Shown: positions 35,019-44,139 of the stretch, piece by piece
How the letters are laid out: each line of letters starts with the position of its first letter
How positions within the stretch are numbered: the stretch's first letter is position 1
Origin: a bacterium 1xD8-48
GTDB taxonomy: Bacteria > Bacillota > Clostridia > Lachnospirales > Lachnospiraceae
Direction: 5' to 3'
Length of the DNA stretch: 60,793 nt
Assembly: GCA_009917455.1 (NCBI GenBank)
Contig: QZDS01000030.1
Coordinates: forward strand, 1 to 60,793
Position numbers and translations under genes: made by a program
Notes under the pieces: model-generated
The model's input: only the letters and a program-made list of their open reading frames with translations
Databases searched by the model: none
Told to the model about the DNA's origin: nothing

Positions 35019-35204
35019 AATTATCCTCATTTCTGTCCAGGGATTGTGCAGAGGCATAAATGCTGCGGCACAGTTTTTTGCGTATACGGTTTGTTTATCT
35101 CTTATTATATATCATAATGCTATCTCATTTCCACTATAGAGGAAAAAAACAGCATATAGGAATAAAACGTGCAAAACCATGCTATTTTTGACGGCAAAAA
35201 GGAA

Positions 35205-35213
35205 TGTTATAAT
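35205..35213 (+). promoter_or_regulatory. Extended -10 of the alpha-galactoside operon
   Basis: TGTTATAAT (TG at 35205, TATAAT at 35208-35213) is an extended -10. The nearest -35-like box, TTGACG at 35188, is only 14 bases away, so an activator such as the divergent AraC protein is probably required. Confidence 0.5.
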
Positions 35214-35276
35214 GTGAAAAGGAAATTCCGGCAGGGTTTGCACGGCCGGATAAATAAAAAAAAGGAGAAAAATGCT

Positions 35277-36548
35277 ATGAAAGGAAAAAGGATGAAAGGG
35301 CTGGGACTGGCAGTATGCTGTGCGGCAATAGCGCTTACCGTTTCAGGATGTGGCTCGTCAGCCGACGGAAAGGTTGAAATTGAAATTGTTCAGTACAAAC
35401 CGGAAGCGGCGAACTATTTTAAGACGGTGGAAGATGCGTTTAACGAAACGCACGATGATATTCATCTGACCATCAGCTCTCCCAACGATGCAACAACCAT
35501 TTTAAAAACAAGGTTTATCCGGGAGGATTACCCGGATATCATAGGAATCGGCGGCGATATCAACTATTCCTATTTTGTGGACGCGGATATTCTCTCCGAT
35601 ATTTCCGGGTATGAGGGGATGAAAAATATCAACCAGGGATATCTGGATATTGCGGAGGCGTTGGAGCTCGTTCCCACCGACGGAACCTATATTGTGCCCT
35701 ATGTGGCAAATGCGGCCGGAGTTCTCTACAACAGAGATATGTTTGCGGAACACGGCTGGGAGATTCCCGAAACCTGGGATGAATTGAAGCAGTTATGTGA
35801 AAATATCAAAGCGGAGGGGATTCTGCCCTTTTATTTTGGATTTAAGGACACCTGGACCTGTCTGGCGCCCTGGAACGCCATGGCAGTCGAGCTTTCTCCT
35901 GCTGATACCACAAAGCAGGTAAACAGGGGGGAGGCAACCTTTACCGCGCAGTACAGGGAACTTGCGGAAAAGTATATAGAGCTTCTGCCTTACGGGCCGG
36001 ACGACCCGTTTGCCTACGGCTATAATGATGCATGTACTGCTTTTGCGAGAGGGGAGGCGGCAATGTATCCAATCGGAAGCTATGCCACGCCGCAGATTTT
36101 ATCTGTAAATCCTGATTTGAACATTGATTCCTTTGTGATGCCGGCAAGCGATACTGCGGACGGAAGAACCTTAAACTCGGGTATCGACCTTGGCTTTTGC
36201 GTGATGGCGGACTGCCCGAACAGGGAAGAAGCCTATGAGGTTCTGGATTTTCTCTTTGCTGACGAAAATCTCCAGAAATACATAGACGACCAAAATGCGG
36301 TTCCGTGCAAAAACGGGGACTTCAGGCTTGCTTCCATGCTGGACGGAATGCTTCCGTTCATTGAAGACGGAAACATGACGGATTATCAGGACCACTATTA
36401 TCCTTCGGAAATGTCGGTGGACGCGCTGCTTCAGACCTATCTGATTGAAAAGGATATTGACAGCTTCCTTACCACCTTCGATACCAACTGGCAGCGGTAT
36501 AACAGAGATATTATCCGCATGGTTCAGGAATACGAGAAGACGCACTAA
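35277..36548 (+). CDS. Sugar ABC transporter solute-binding lipoprotein (MsmE-like)
   Basis: A 423-residue lipoprotein from ATG 35277 (AAAGGAG upstream). It has a lipobox LTVSGC near residue 25, where Cys is lipidated and anchors the protein outside the membrane. The mature part is a family 1 extracellular binding protein (VEIEIVQYKPEAANYFKTV, FNETHDDIHLTISS, ending near WQRYNRDIIRMVQEYEK). It would capture alpha-galactosides or related oligosaccharides for the two permeases downstream. No ATPase gene is in the operon, so a shared MsmK-type ATPase elsewhere must energise uptake. Confidence 0.92.
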   Translation: MKGKRMKGLGLAVCCAAIALTVSGCGSSADGKVEIEIVQYKPEAANYFKTVEDAFNETHDDIHLTISSPNDATTILKTRFIREDYPDIIGIGGDINYSYFVDADILSDISGYEGMKNINQGYLDIAEALELVPTDGTYIVPYVANAAGVLYNRDMFAEHGWEIPETWDELKQLCENIKAEGILPFYFGFKDTWTCLAPWNAMAVELSPADTTKQVNRGEATFTAQYRELAEKYIELLPYGPDDPFAYGYNDACTAFARGEAAMYPIGSYATPQILSVNPDLNIDSFVMPASDTADGRTLNSGIDLGFCVMADCPNREEAYEVLDFLFADENLQKYIDDQNAVPCKNGDFRLASMLDGMLPFIEDGNMTDYQDHYYPSEMSVDALLQTYLIEKDIDSFLTTFDTNWQRYNRDIIRMVQEYEKTH

Positions 36549-36614
36549 ATACCGGCAAAAGTCCGGGCAACGCCCGGAAGGATGCGGAACTATATATAGA
36601 AAGGGTAAAAAGCC

Positions 36615-37487
36615 ATGAAACATGAAAATGATAGAAAAAGAACGTTTTTACTGATTACAATTCCGATTCTGGCTCTGTTTATCTGCTTTAACACAATTCC
36701 TCTTATTCGCGGCGCAATGTACAGCTTCACGAATTCCAGGGGATTCGGAAGTCATGACTGGGTTGGATTTCGGAACTATATGGATTTGTTCACGGATGCA
36801 CGTGTGGGGAAATCCTATCTGTTTACCATCAAGCTGGCGCTTGTGACGACCGTTGTGGTCAACGTCCTGAGCCTGATATTGGCGCTCGGGCTTAACAGCA
36901 AGATTCGCGCAAAGGGATTTTTCAGAGGCGCTTATTTCCTTCCCAATATCCTTGGCTCGCTGGTTGTAGGTTACATATTCAATTATTTCTTCACCTACAT
37001 TCTTCCGGCGCTGGCCGATATGATTGGAATCGAGTCGCTGCGCACCAGTATTTTATCCAGTCCCGGCAAGGCATGGATTGGCGTTATGATTGTCTGCGCA
37101 TGGCAGGCGATTGCCATGAACACGATTATTTATATTTCGGGTCTTCAGACGGTTCCCGAGGATGTATACGAGGCAGGCGGCCTTGACGGCGCAACAGGAT
37201 GGAAGCAGTTCCGCCATCTGACGTTCCCGCTGATTATTCCGTTCTTCTCCATCAACATGGTGCTGAGCGTGAAGAATTTCCTGATGGTATTCGACCAGAT
37301 TATGGCGTTGACAAAGGGCGGCCCGTCCCAGAGCACGGAGTCCATTTCCTACCTGATTTACAATAACGGTATGGCGGGAGGACAGTTCGGATTCCAGAGC
37401 GCCAACGCAGTTGTATTCTTCATTGTAATTGTAGCTATTTCTGTGGCACAGATGAAATTTTCCAGTTCAAAGGAGGAGCAGTTATGA
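36615..37487 (+). CDS. Sugar ABC transporter permease (MsmF-like)
   Basis: A 290-residue inner-membrane permease with six spans. The cytoplasmic EAA loop (EAGGLDGATGWKQFRHLTFP, about residues 186-205) is the contact for the ATPase. It pairs with the MsmG-like permease whose ATG overlaps its stop by four bases. GAAAGGG precedes the ATG. Confidence 0.93.
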   Translation: MKHENDRKRTFLLITIPILALFICFNTIPLIRGAMYSFTNSRGFGSHDWVGFRNYMDLFTDARVGKSYLFTIKLALVTTVVVNVLSLILALGLNSKIRAKGFFRGAYFLPNILGSLVVGYIFNYFFTYILPALADMIGIESLRTSILSSPGKAWIGVMIVCAWQAIAMNTIIYISGLQTVPEDVYEAGGLDGATGWKQFRHLTFPLIIPFFSINMVLSVKNFLMVFDQIMALTKGGPSQSTESISYLIYNNGMAGGQFGFQSANAVVFFIVIVAISVAQMKFSSSKEEQL

Positions 37488-38329
37488 AAAACACATCTTC
37501 ACCAAGTAAATCAAATATGCCTGTGCTGATTCTGCTGATTCTTGGTCTTTCAACAATTGCATTTCCGCTTTATCTGACCATTGTAATTGCGTTCAAACAG
37601 CCTTCGGAAATGACCAACAGTATCAGCGGTATCTTGTCACTCCCTAAGACATGGAGTCTTGACAATTTCAGGGAAGCCATGGAAGTGACAGATTTCTGGA
37701 ATTCGCTGAAAAACAGTTTGCTGATTTCCGTGCTGACGGTGGGAATTTCCATCCTTCTGCACTCCCTGATGGGTTATGCCCTGGGAAGAAACAAGGCCAG
37801 CAGCAAATTTTATAACTTTGTGTATCTTTTCATTGTAAGCGGTATGTTCGTGCCTTTTGCCATTTTGATGATGCCTCTGGCAAAGCAGACGGCGGAAATG
37901 GGGCTGGCAAACTGGTTCGGCGTTATCTTGCTGTATGTGGTGTTCTATATGCCCATGAATATCATGCTGTACTCCGGCTATCTTGTGAATATTCCCATGG
38001 CTTTGGAGGAAGCGGCGCGAGTGGACGGGGCAAACACCTGGAGAACCTACTGGAGCATTATTTTCCCGATTATGAAGCCCATGCATGCGACGGTTGCGGT
38101 AATTACGGCGCTGGCTGTGTGGAACGATGTAATGACTCCTTTGGTCATTATGGCCGGCTCATCACAGAACACATTGCCTCTGGCACAGCTCAATTTCCAG
38201 TCGCAGTTTGGAACAAATTACAATCTGGCCTTTGCTTCGTACCTGTTGTCCTTGATTCCTATTCTGATTTTTTATATAATATGTCAGAAGCAGATTCTGA
38301 ATGGAGTCGTAAACGGCGCTGTGAAGTAA
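37484..38329 (+). CDS. Sugar ABC transporter permease (MsmG-like)
   Basis: A 281-residue permease with six membrane spans and an EAA loop (EEAARVDGANTWRTYWSIIF, about residues 171-190). It is the second half of the permease pair, translationally coupled to the preceding gene through a four-base overlap. It is followed 86 bases later by the GH36 gene that hydrolyses the imported sugar. Confidence 0.93.
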   Translation: MKNTSSPSKSNMPVLILLILGLSTIAFPLYLTIVIAFKQPSEMTNSISGILSLPKTWSLDNFREAMEVTDFWNSLKNSLLISVLTVGISILLHSLMGYALGRNKASSKFYNFVYLFIVSGMFVPFAILMMPLAKQTAEMGLANWFGVILLYVVFYMPMNIMLYSGYLVNIPMALEEAARVDGANTWRTYWSIIFPIMKPMHATVAVITALAVWNDVMTPLVIMAGSSQNTLPLAQLNFQSQFGTNYNLAFASYLLSLIPILIFYIICQKQILNGVVNGAVK

Positions 38330-38415
38330 GAGCCGCCGGTTTTACAGGCTGAGTATCTTTGGCCCGGAAGGCAAAAGATATTCGATAACAAAACGAAAAC
38401 GGAAGGGAAAACATC

Positions 38416-40593
38416 ATGGCAGTTTTTTATCAGCAGAGTAACCGTATTTTTACCTTGCAGACGAATCATTCCACCTATCAGATGAAGGTGGATGACATGG
38501 GTTTTCTTTTACATCTTTATTATGGAAGTAAAGTGTCCGGTGATATGGATTATCTCTTAACCTACTACGACAGGGGGTTCTCCGGGAACCCCTCTGACGC
38601 GGCGGGGGACAGAACCTATTCCATGGACGTGCTGCCTCAGGAGTATCCTGTGCTTGGAACAGGGGATTACCGGAGCAGCGCGCTTATTATCCGGGGCGCG
38701 GACGGCTCGGAATGCTGCGATTTGCGGTATGTGAGCCATGAAATAAAAAAGGGGAAATACGGATTAAAAGGACTTCCGGCGGTTTATGCCGGGGAAAACG
38801 AAGCCGATACGCTGGAAATTCTCATGAAAGACAGTGCGAGCGGGCTTTTGGTTAAGCTCCTGTATGGGGTGCTGGAGGCGGAGGATATTATCACGAGAAG
38901 CGCCGAGATTATCAATCAGGGCGGCGGTGAGGTGATTGTGGAAAAGGCGGCTTCCGCCTGCCTGGACTTCATTACGGGAAATTATGATATGATAAGCTTT
39001 TGCGGCAGACACACCATGGAGCGTATCCCCCAGCGGGAGGCGGTTGCCCACGGAAACCACGTGATTGGAAGCCGCAGGGGCGCCTCCAGCCATCAGTACA
39101 ATCCGGCGGTAATGCTTGCAGAGACGGACACCACGGAGGATGCCGGAAAGTGCTATGGCATGGTCTTTGTCTACAGCGGAAATTTTATGTGTGAAGCGGA
39201 GAAAGACCAGTTTGGCCAGACAAGAGTGATGATGGGGCTGCAGAGCGATTTGTTCCATTACCCCCTTGCAAAGGGTGAGAGTCTTTCGGTGCCTGAGACG
39301 ATTCTCTGCTTTTCAAATCAGGGCTTTGGAGAACTGTCCGGAAAGTATCACCGATGTATCAGAGAGCATATCTGCCGCGGGAGATACATGCAGGAGAAGC
39401 GGCCGGTGCTGATTAACAGCTGGGAGGCGGCGTACTTTGATTTTGACGGAGAGACGATTGCCGGCCTTGCAAGGGAGGCGGCGGAGCTTGGCATCGATAT
39501 GGTGGTCATGGACGACGGCTGGTTCGGAAAGCGGGAGGATGACAACAGCGGTCTGGGGGACTGGAAGGTCAATGAAAAAAAGCTTGGCTGTACCCTTAAA
39601 GAATTGACTGAAAGAGTCAGAGAAACCGGTCTGTCCTTCGGTATCTGGATGGAGCCCGAAATGGTTTCAAAAGACAGTGACCTTTTCAGAGAGCACCCGG
39701 ACTGGGCGCTTCAAAACCCCGGCAGAAAGCCGGTGATGGGAAGGAACCAGCTTGTTCTTGATTTCTCAAGGAAAGAAGTGAGAGACCATGTTTTTACTCA
39801 GATATGCAGGGTATTGGATGAAGGAAATATCAGATACGTCAAGTGGGACATGAATCGGAGCCTTTCTGATTTTTATTCTGTAAACAAAGGCTCGGGAAAG
39901 GTTGCCTATGATTATGTCCTGGGCGTTTATGATTTTATGGAAAAGCTGCTGCAGAAGTATCCTGATATTCTGATAGAAGGGTGCAGCGGAGGCGGCGGAA
40001 GGTTTGACGCGGGAATGCTCTACTACACGCCTCAAATCTGGTGCAGCGACAACACAGACGCTCTGGACAGGCTGCAGATACAGTACGGAACCTCATTCTT
40101 TTATCCGATATCCACAGTAGGCTCCCATGTGTCGGCAGTACCGAATCATCAGACAGGACGGAATATCAGTTTAAATACGCGGGCGGTAGTGGCCATGGCG
40201 GGAACCTTTGGCTATGAGCTTGACCTGGCAAAGTTAAAAGGGGAAGAAAAAGAAGAGATAAAAGAACAGGTAAAGCGTTACAGGAAGTATGCCGGCCTTA
40301 TCAACGAGGGAGATTACTACCGGCTGACCGACCCGCTTAAAGGTCTCTGCGCGGCCTGGATGTTCATTGATGTGAAAAAGGAGAAAATCCTGCTGAATGT
40401 GGTAATACTTGAAAGCCATGGGAACATGCCGGTGAGCTATGTGAAGCTGAAGGGCCTTGACGCGGACGCTGTCTATGAGGACGCGGACAGCAAAAAGTGT
40501 TACTTCGGTTCCGCGCTGATGGAGGCCGGGCTTCCCATGCCGGTGGAACTGAAGGAATATCCGGCATATCAGATAGAACTTAACAAAATATAA
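38416..40593 (+). CDS. GH36 alpha-galactosidase
   Basis: A 725-residue intracellular enzyme with the GH36 order: N-terminal beta-sandwich (about 1-320), TIM barrel (about 330-650), C-terminal beta domain. The nucleophile is the Asp in RYVKWDMNR (about residue 477) and the acid/base the Asp in IWCSDNTDALD (about 540). Substrate-binding motifs MDDGWFGKR and EGCSGGGGRFD are intact. It splits terminal alpha-galactose from melibiose, raffinose or stachyose after uptake by the ABC importer. No signal peptide. GGAAGGG precedes the ATG. Confidence 0.94.
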   Translation: MAVFYQQSNRIFTLQTNHSTYQMKVDDMGFLLHLYYGSKVSGDMDYLLTYYDRGFSGNPSDAAGDRTYSMDVLPQEYPVLGTGDYRSSALIIRGADGSECCDLRYVSHEIKKGKYGLKGLPAVYAGENEADTLEILMKDSASGLLVKLLYGVLEAEDIITRSAEIINQGGGEVIVEKAASACLDFITGNYDMISFCGRHTMERIPQREAVAHGNHVIGSRRGASSHQYNPAVMLAETDTTEDAGKCYGMVFVYSGNFMCEAEKDQFGQTRVMMGLQSDLFHYPLAKGESLSVPETILCFSNQGFGELSGKYHRCIREHICRGRYMQEKRPVLINSWEAAYFDFDGETIAGLAREAAELGIDMVVMDDGWFGKREDDNSGLGDWKVNEKKLGCTLKELTERVRETGLSFGIWMEPEMVSKDSDLFREHPDWALQNPGRKPVMGRNQLVLDFSRKEVRDHVFTQICRVLDEGNIRYVKWDMNRSLSDFYSVNKGSGKVAYDYVLGVYDFMEKLLQKYPDILIEGCSGGGGRFDAGMLYYTPQIWCSDNTDALDRLQIQYGTSFFYPISTVGSHVSAVPNHQTGRNISLNTRAVVAMAGTFGYELDLAKLKGEEKEEIKEQVKRYRKYAGLINEGDYYRLTDPLKGLCAAWMFIDVKKEKILLNVVILESHGNMPVSYVKLKGLDADAVYEDADSKKCYFGSALMEAGLPMPVELKEYPAYQIELNKI

Positions 40594-40630
40594 AAAATCC
40601 ACAGCGCTTTGCGGGGCGGTTTGCTGTAAA

Positions 40631-40670
40631 AAATCCTGCAGGCGGGACTTCCCGTTCGCAGGATTTTTAT
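40631..40670 (+). terminator. Terminator of the alpha-galactoside operon
   Basis: AAATCCTGC (40631-40639) pairs with GCAGGATTT (40658-40666), with CGGG/CCCG inside the loop, followed by TTAT. It also lies 36 bases past the end of the convergent acyltransferase gene and may act on both strands. Confidence 0.75.
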
Positions 40671-40705
40671 GTTATCCATGATGAGATAAGCGCATTGGCT
40701 TTTGC

Positions 40706-41425
40706 CTACCCTTCGCGGCAAATCTCATGAATTTTTTCCACAATTTTACTTCTGGTCAAATCCGCAATTTCCCTTGTGTTCATTTCCTTGTAATACTCGT
40801 AGGGAATCGGCGTAAGGAAATGCACCTGGGTTTTTACAGGTTTTATGGAGTTCAGCTCAAAGGGCTTATAGGAATCAATTAAAACCACAGGGACGATAGG
40901 GCTCTGGGATTTGATGGAGCATTTGAAAGCGCCGGGAAGAAACTCCTTTACCTCGTTTCGGTTGTGGTAATAACCGCCTTCCGGGAAAACAATGTACCGG
41001 CGTCCCTCCTTCACCTGTGCAATCACATCCAGAATCGTCTTAAGCTGGGTTTTCATGCTGGTCTTATCCAGTCGGCTGCCCTTAATCAGGGAAATAAACT
41101 GGGTGGTGACAATTTGATGGGAGCGTTTGTCGTCTATCATAATCGTACAGGGATTTTGGTGGGCGGATATAATGCCGAGAGCATCATATTTTCCCTGATG
41201 GTTGGCATACATGACATATCCCCCTGATTCGGGAAGATTTTCCGTGCCGTAGGCATCCGTATGTATAAATCCGTTTCTCTGGAGAATGGAAACCACTTTC
41301 CTCGCGACTCCGTAGCGTTCCTCTTCCGTGTATCGTTCGTCGTGCCCTAAGATATACAGTACCTTGCACAGATAGTACAGGATAAAAGGCAGTGAGACGA
41401 TAATGACATAGTACATTCTTAACAC
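40706..41425 (-). CDS. 1-acyl-sn-glycerol-3-phosphate acyltransferase (PlsC family)
   Basis: A 239-residue membrane-associated acyltransferase with one N-terminal hydrophobic span. The catalytic HX4D motif is NHQGKYD (about residue 76), and the substrate-binding FPEGGYY is near 150. It transfers an acyl chain to lysophosphatidic acid in phospholipid synthesis. Start is GTG at 41425, eight bases after GAGG. It is monocistronic here; the neighbouring genes are unrelated to lipids. Confidence 0.9.
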   Translation of the reverse strand: MLRMYYVIIVSLPFILYYLCKVLYILGHDERYTEEERYGVARKVVSILQRNGFIHTDAYGTENLPESGGYVMYANHQGKYDALGIISAHQNPCTIMIDDKRSHQIVTTQFISLIKGSRLDKTSMKTQLKTILDVIAQVKEGRRYIVFPEGGYYHNRNEVKEFLPGAFKCSIKSQSPIVPVVLIDSYKPFELNSIKPVKTQVHFLTPIPYEYYKEMNTREIADLTRSKIVEKIHEICREG

Positions 41426-41585
41426 AATTTTAACCTCACAATTACAAAATCAGAAAGAATACTTTCCGCATATAAAAATCATATCATATCATACAGATTT
41501 TTGCAATTTTGACTTTCGTGGAAAAATGTACGCTGAGAGAAAAAAGCCTGACTTAAGAGCGTTGTCCGTTTTCTTTCCGGGGGTA

Positions 41586-42518
41586 TCAGGTTTCATATAT
41601 CGCAGCCATATCCAGTATTGTGCGCTTTAGTTTCTCACGGACGGATAAAGGCTCTAAACATTCGCATTTATCGCCAAAGCTTAAAAGAATATCGTAATGG
41701 TATTCGTTATCTGTAAAAGGAAAATCGACAATGAAATGCCAGTCCCCGTCCGGCGAAAAATCTTCATAAGTACAAAAATCAAGCACTCTGTCCATGACAG
41801 ACTTGTGAACGCGGAGTTTGATTTTGGTTTGCATGGTTTCCAGAACATCGTCAAAATCCAGCCGGGGTTTTTGATATTCGCGGGGGATGAAAATTTTCTC
41901 CGTCATCTGCAGGTTTGACATACGGGATAATCTGAATAACCGAAAATCATTTCTTTTGCGGCAATATCCCTGCAGATACCAGTGACTGCCTTTCAGCACA
42001 AGCTGATACGGCTCGATAATCCGCGTGGTTTTGTTTCCGTGATGGGCGATATATTCAAAGGTCAGCAGCCTGTTTTCCTCTAAAGCGGATCTGATAAGCT
42101 CCAAACAGGGTTGAATATTTCCGCCGCCCGTCCACGGACTTAAATCTATCCGTATCTGACTGGCTTTTAATTCAATTTCCTGCGCCCTGTCGGCGGGGAT
42201 AAAGCTTCTGACCTTCGCGAGAGCGTGTACCGGTTCGCTGCCCCGCACCATGCCCGAAAGGCTGGAAAGACCCATCAGAAGGGCGGAAAGGTCGTCGGCC
42301 GAAAAAACCTTTTTATCAATCTTGTATTCCGGCATAATTTCAAAGCCGCCGCCCACTCCCGGCGACGAGCGGACGGGAATGCCCGCCATGTTGATTGCGT
42401 CTATATCCCGGTAGATTGTGCGGGGTGAAACTTCAAACATATCTGCTAATTCCCGCGCGCCTATCCGCTTTTTATCAAGAAGTATCATAATAATACTGAC
42501 AAGCCTGTCTACCTTCAT
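41586..42518 (-). CDS. HTH/WYL-domain transcriptional regulator (YafY family)
   Basis: A 310-residue regulator from ATG 42518 behind AAAGGAGG. The N-terminus is a DeoR-like winged helix (RLVSIIMILLDKKRIGARELADMF then SPRTIYRDIDAI). The centre is a WYL domain (EPYQLVLKGSHWYLQGYC, about 165) and the end a WCX-type extension. Such proteins usually repress a divergent enzyme gene; here that is the DJ-1/PfpI-like gene 107 bases away. The WYL domain senses an unknown ligand. Confidence 0.88.
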   Translation of the reverse strand: MKVDRLVSIIMILLDKKRIGARELADMFEVSPRTIYRDIDAINMAGIPVRSSPGVGGGFEIMPEYKIDKKVFSADDLSALLMGLSSLSGMVRGSEPVHALAKVRSFIPADRAQEIELKASQIRIDLSPWTGGGNIQPCLELIRSALEENRLLTFEYIAHHGNKTTRIIEPYQLVLKGSHWYLQGYCRKRNDFRLFRLSRMSNLQMTEKIFIPREYQKPRLDFDDVLETMQTKIKLRVHKSVMDRVLDFCTYEDFSPDGDWHFIVDFPFTDNEYHYDILLSFGDKCECLEPLSVREKLKRTILDMAAIYET

Positions 42519-42544
42519 CCGGCATCCTCCTTTCAACTTGAATT

Positions 42545-42565
42545 GTTGCCATATAGCTGTCAGCA
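42545..42565. promoter_or_regulatory. Candidate WYL-regulator operator
   Basis: TGCCA-TATAGC-TGTCA at about 42550-42565 is a direct repeat of TGNCA with an 11-base period, lying within a weak TTGC...GCAA symmetry. It sits between the divergent regulator and DJ-1 genes. Weakly supported. Confidence 0.3.
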
Positions 42566-42625
42566 ATTACATGTTACAATAAAAACGAAAGTAAATCAAT
42601 ATAACAGGGAAAACGGAGGGATTTT

Positions 42626-43264
42626 ATGTTTACAATCTATGTTTATGTTCTTGATACTTTAGCCGACTGGGAGCTGGGGCACGTAATTTCGGAGCTCAAT
42701 TCCGGCCGGTTTTTCAAAAAGGACGCGCAGCGCATATCGCTCAAAACAGTCGGCCTTACGAAGGAGCCGGTGCGTACAATGGGCGGTCTGACAATTCTGC
42801 CTGATTGCGTGATTGATGATATTGCCGTAAGTGAAACGAGCGTGCTGCTTTTGCCGGGCGCGGATACCTGGAACGATTCAAGGCATGGGGCTGTTCTTGA
42901 AAAAGCAGGCGAATTTCTCTCTTCGGGTGCGACGGTGTGCGCGATTTGCGGAGCAACCGCTGCTCTCGCGGGCTTCGGGCTGCTGGATAATCGCGCGCAT
43001 ACCAGTAACGGGGCGGGATTTCTTGAAATGATTTCTCCCGGCTATAAAGGACAAAGCTTTTATATCGACAGGCCGTCCGTAGCGGATAACAACCTGATTA
43101 CGGCAGGGTCCACGGGAGCATTGCTGTGGGCAAAACAGATTATTGAGCGTTTGGGCGTGTTTGAAGCAAATACGCTGGAAGCGTGGTATGATTATTTCAG
43201 TACCGGCAGGCCGGAACATTTTTTTGCGCTTATGCAGACTCTGCCCTCCGGTAACGGAAACTGA
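42626..43264 (+). CDS. DJ-1/PfpI-family protein (type 1 glutamine amidotransferase-like)
   Basis: A 212-residue protein with the DJ-1 flavodoxin-like fold: a central nucleophile-elbow cysteine in VCAICGATAALA (about residue 112), a LLLPGAD strand near 74 and a C-terminal helix. Family members include glyoxalases, chaperones and proteases; close relatives divergent to WYL regulators are of unknown substrate. GGAGGG precedes the ATG. Confidence 0.85.
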   Translation: MFTIYVYVLDTLADWELGHVISELNSGRFFKKDAQRISLKTVGLTKEPVRTMGGLTILPDCVIDDIAVSETSVLLLPGADTWNDSRHGAVLEKAGEFLSSGATVCAICGATAALAGFGLLDNRAHTSNGAGFLEMISPGYKGQSFYIDRPSVADNNLITAGSTGALLWAKQIIERLGVFEANTLEAWYDYFSTGRPEHFFALMQTLPSGNGN

Positions 43265-43277
43265 TGTATCGGTCTGC

Positions 43278-43314
43278 GCTGCAGTTTGCCGCTTTGCGGG
43301 CGGCAAACTGCAGC
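43278..43314. repeat. 14-bp inverted repeat downstream of DJ-1 gene
   Basis: GCTGCAGTTTGCCG (43278-43291) and its exact complement (43301-43314) with a nine-base loop. There is no T run on either side, so it is a factor-dependent terminator or mRNA 3' stabiliser for one or both converging genes. Confidence 0.6.
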
Positions 43315-43325
43315 CCCGGCCATTG

Positions 43326-43409
43326 TCAGAGCTGTCTGTTCTGGCTGGACTTTTTAACGCACACGCAAATCGCAATGGCGGTGGCAATCAGAAATTCTGA
43401 AAAATTCAT
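43326..43409 (-). CDS. 27-residue hydrophobic micro-protein
   Basis: A 28-codon minus-strand frame with AAGGAGG ten bases before the ATG at 43409. The peptide starts MNFSEFLIATAIAICVCVKK, one hydrophobic helix followed by a basic tail. This is the layout of small membrane peptides, including type I toxins and the short holin-like toxins of Firmicutes. No antisense RNA promoter was identified. It could equally be a leader or an unrelated membrane micro-protein. Confidence 0.45.
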   Translation of the reverse strand: MNFSEFLIATAIAICVCVKKSSQNRQL

Positions 43410-43601
43410 GTGGTTCTATCCTCCTTTTTTTGATAAGTAAATAGTATCAGGAGCCGTGATTTGCTTCTATATCGTTCTCTGTACATTTGCGCAACCGGTG
43501 ACAGAAATATCAAATCAATTCATAGAACGCTTTCAGTATAAGCAATAATTTATCCAGCTACAATATTTTTAATGAACCCGGCGTAAATTCAACAAATTTG
43601 G

Positions 43602-43630
43602 TTGACAAGTGTAACTCTGCAGAGTATATT
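43602..43630 (+). promoter_or_regulatory. Promoter of the BlaI/M56 operon
   Basis: TTGACA (43602-43607), 17-base spacer, TATATT (43625-43630). The spacer contains the palindrome CTCTGCAGAG (43615-43624). Confidence 0.8.
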
Positions 43631-43637
43631 GAGAGTG

Positions 43638-43649
43638 TTACATGTGTAA
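43638..43649. promoter_or_regulatory. BlaI-type operator
   Basis: TTACA-TG-TGTAA at 43638-43649 matches the TACA-N2-TGTA core bound by BlaI/MecI repressors. It lies at the expected transcription start, so a bound dimer would block the operon. Confidence 0.65.
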
Positions 43650-43673
43650 ACCTAAATAGGAGAGCAAAAACCA

Positions 43674-44087
43674 ATGGTCAAAGACAATAGTCAAAGAAGG
43701 ATGTCAAAGGAAATTATGAATGAGAATATTACACTGAATAATTCGGAATGGTGTATGATGGAGGAACTGTGGCAGGAGCAGCCCAAAACGCTGATGCAGC
43801 TGGTACATAAAATGAAGGAAAAGCAGGGGTGGAGCAAAAGTACCACAAGCACCGTGCTGCGCCGGATGCAGGAAAAGGGGTGCGTCCGGTATGAGGAAGG
43901 GGAGAAAGCCAGGAACTATTTTACGGATTTGAACAGAGAAGAAGTGGTTTTGAAAGAGACGAGAGCCTTTCTGGACCGTGCCTTTGGGGGAAGCCTTGGG
44001 CTATTGGTAAATACCTTTGTGGGCGGAAGCCAACTGACAAAGGAAGAGCTGGAGGAGCTTAGAGAAATCTTGCATAAAGAAATATAA
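43674..44087 (+). CDS. BlaI/MecI/CopY-family repressor
   Basis: A 137-residue repressor (a start at 43701 or 43716 is possible). The winged helix spans about residues 20-90 (NNSEWCMMEELW, STTSTVLRRMQEKG, YEEGEKARNYF), followed by a dimerising helix with the family FLDRAFGGSLGLLV segment. BlaI proteins are cleaved after the neighbouring M56 membrane protease senses a signal, which releases the operon. The M56 gene follows at 44140. Confidence 0.92.
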   Translation: MVKDNSQRRMSKEIMNENITLNNSEWCMMEELWQEQPKTLMQLVHKMKEKQGWSKSTTSTVLRRMQEKGCVRYEEGEKARNYFTDLNREEVVLKETRAFLDRAFGGSLGLLVNTFVGGSQLTKEELEELREILHKEI

Positions 44088-44139
44088 CACAAAGACAAAG
44101 GAAACAAAGAACAAGGCAGAACTGAAATTGAGGTGGAAA

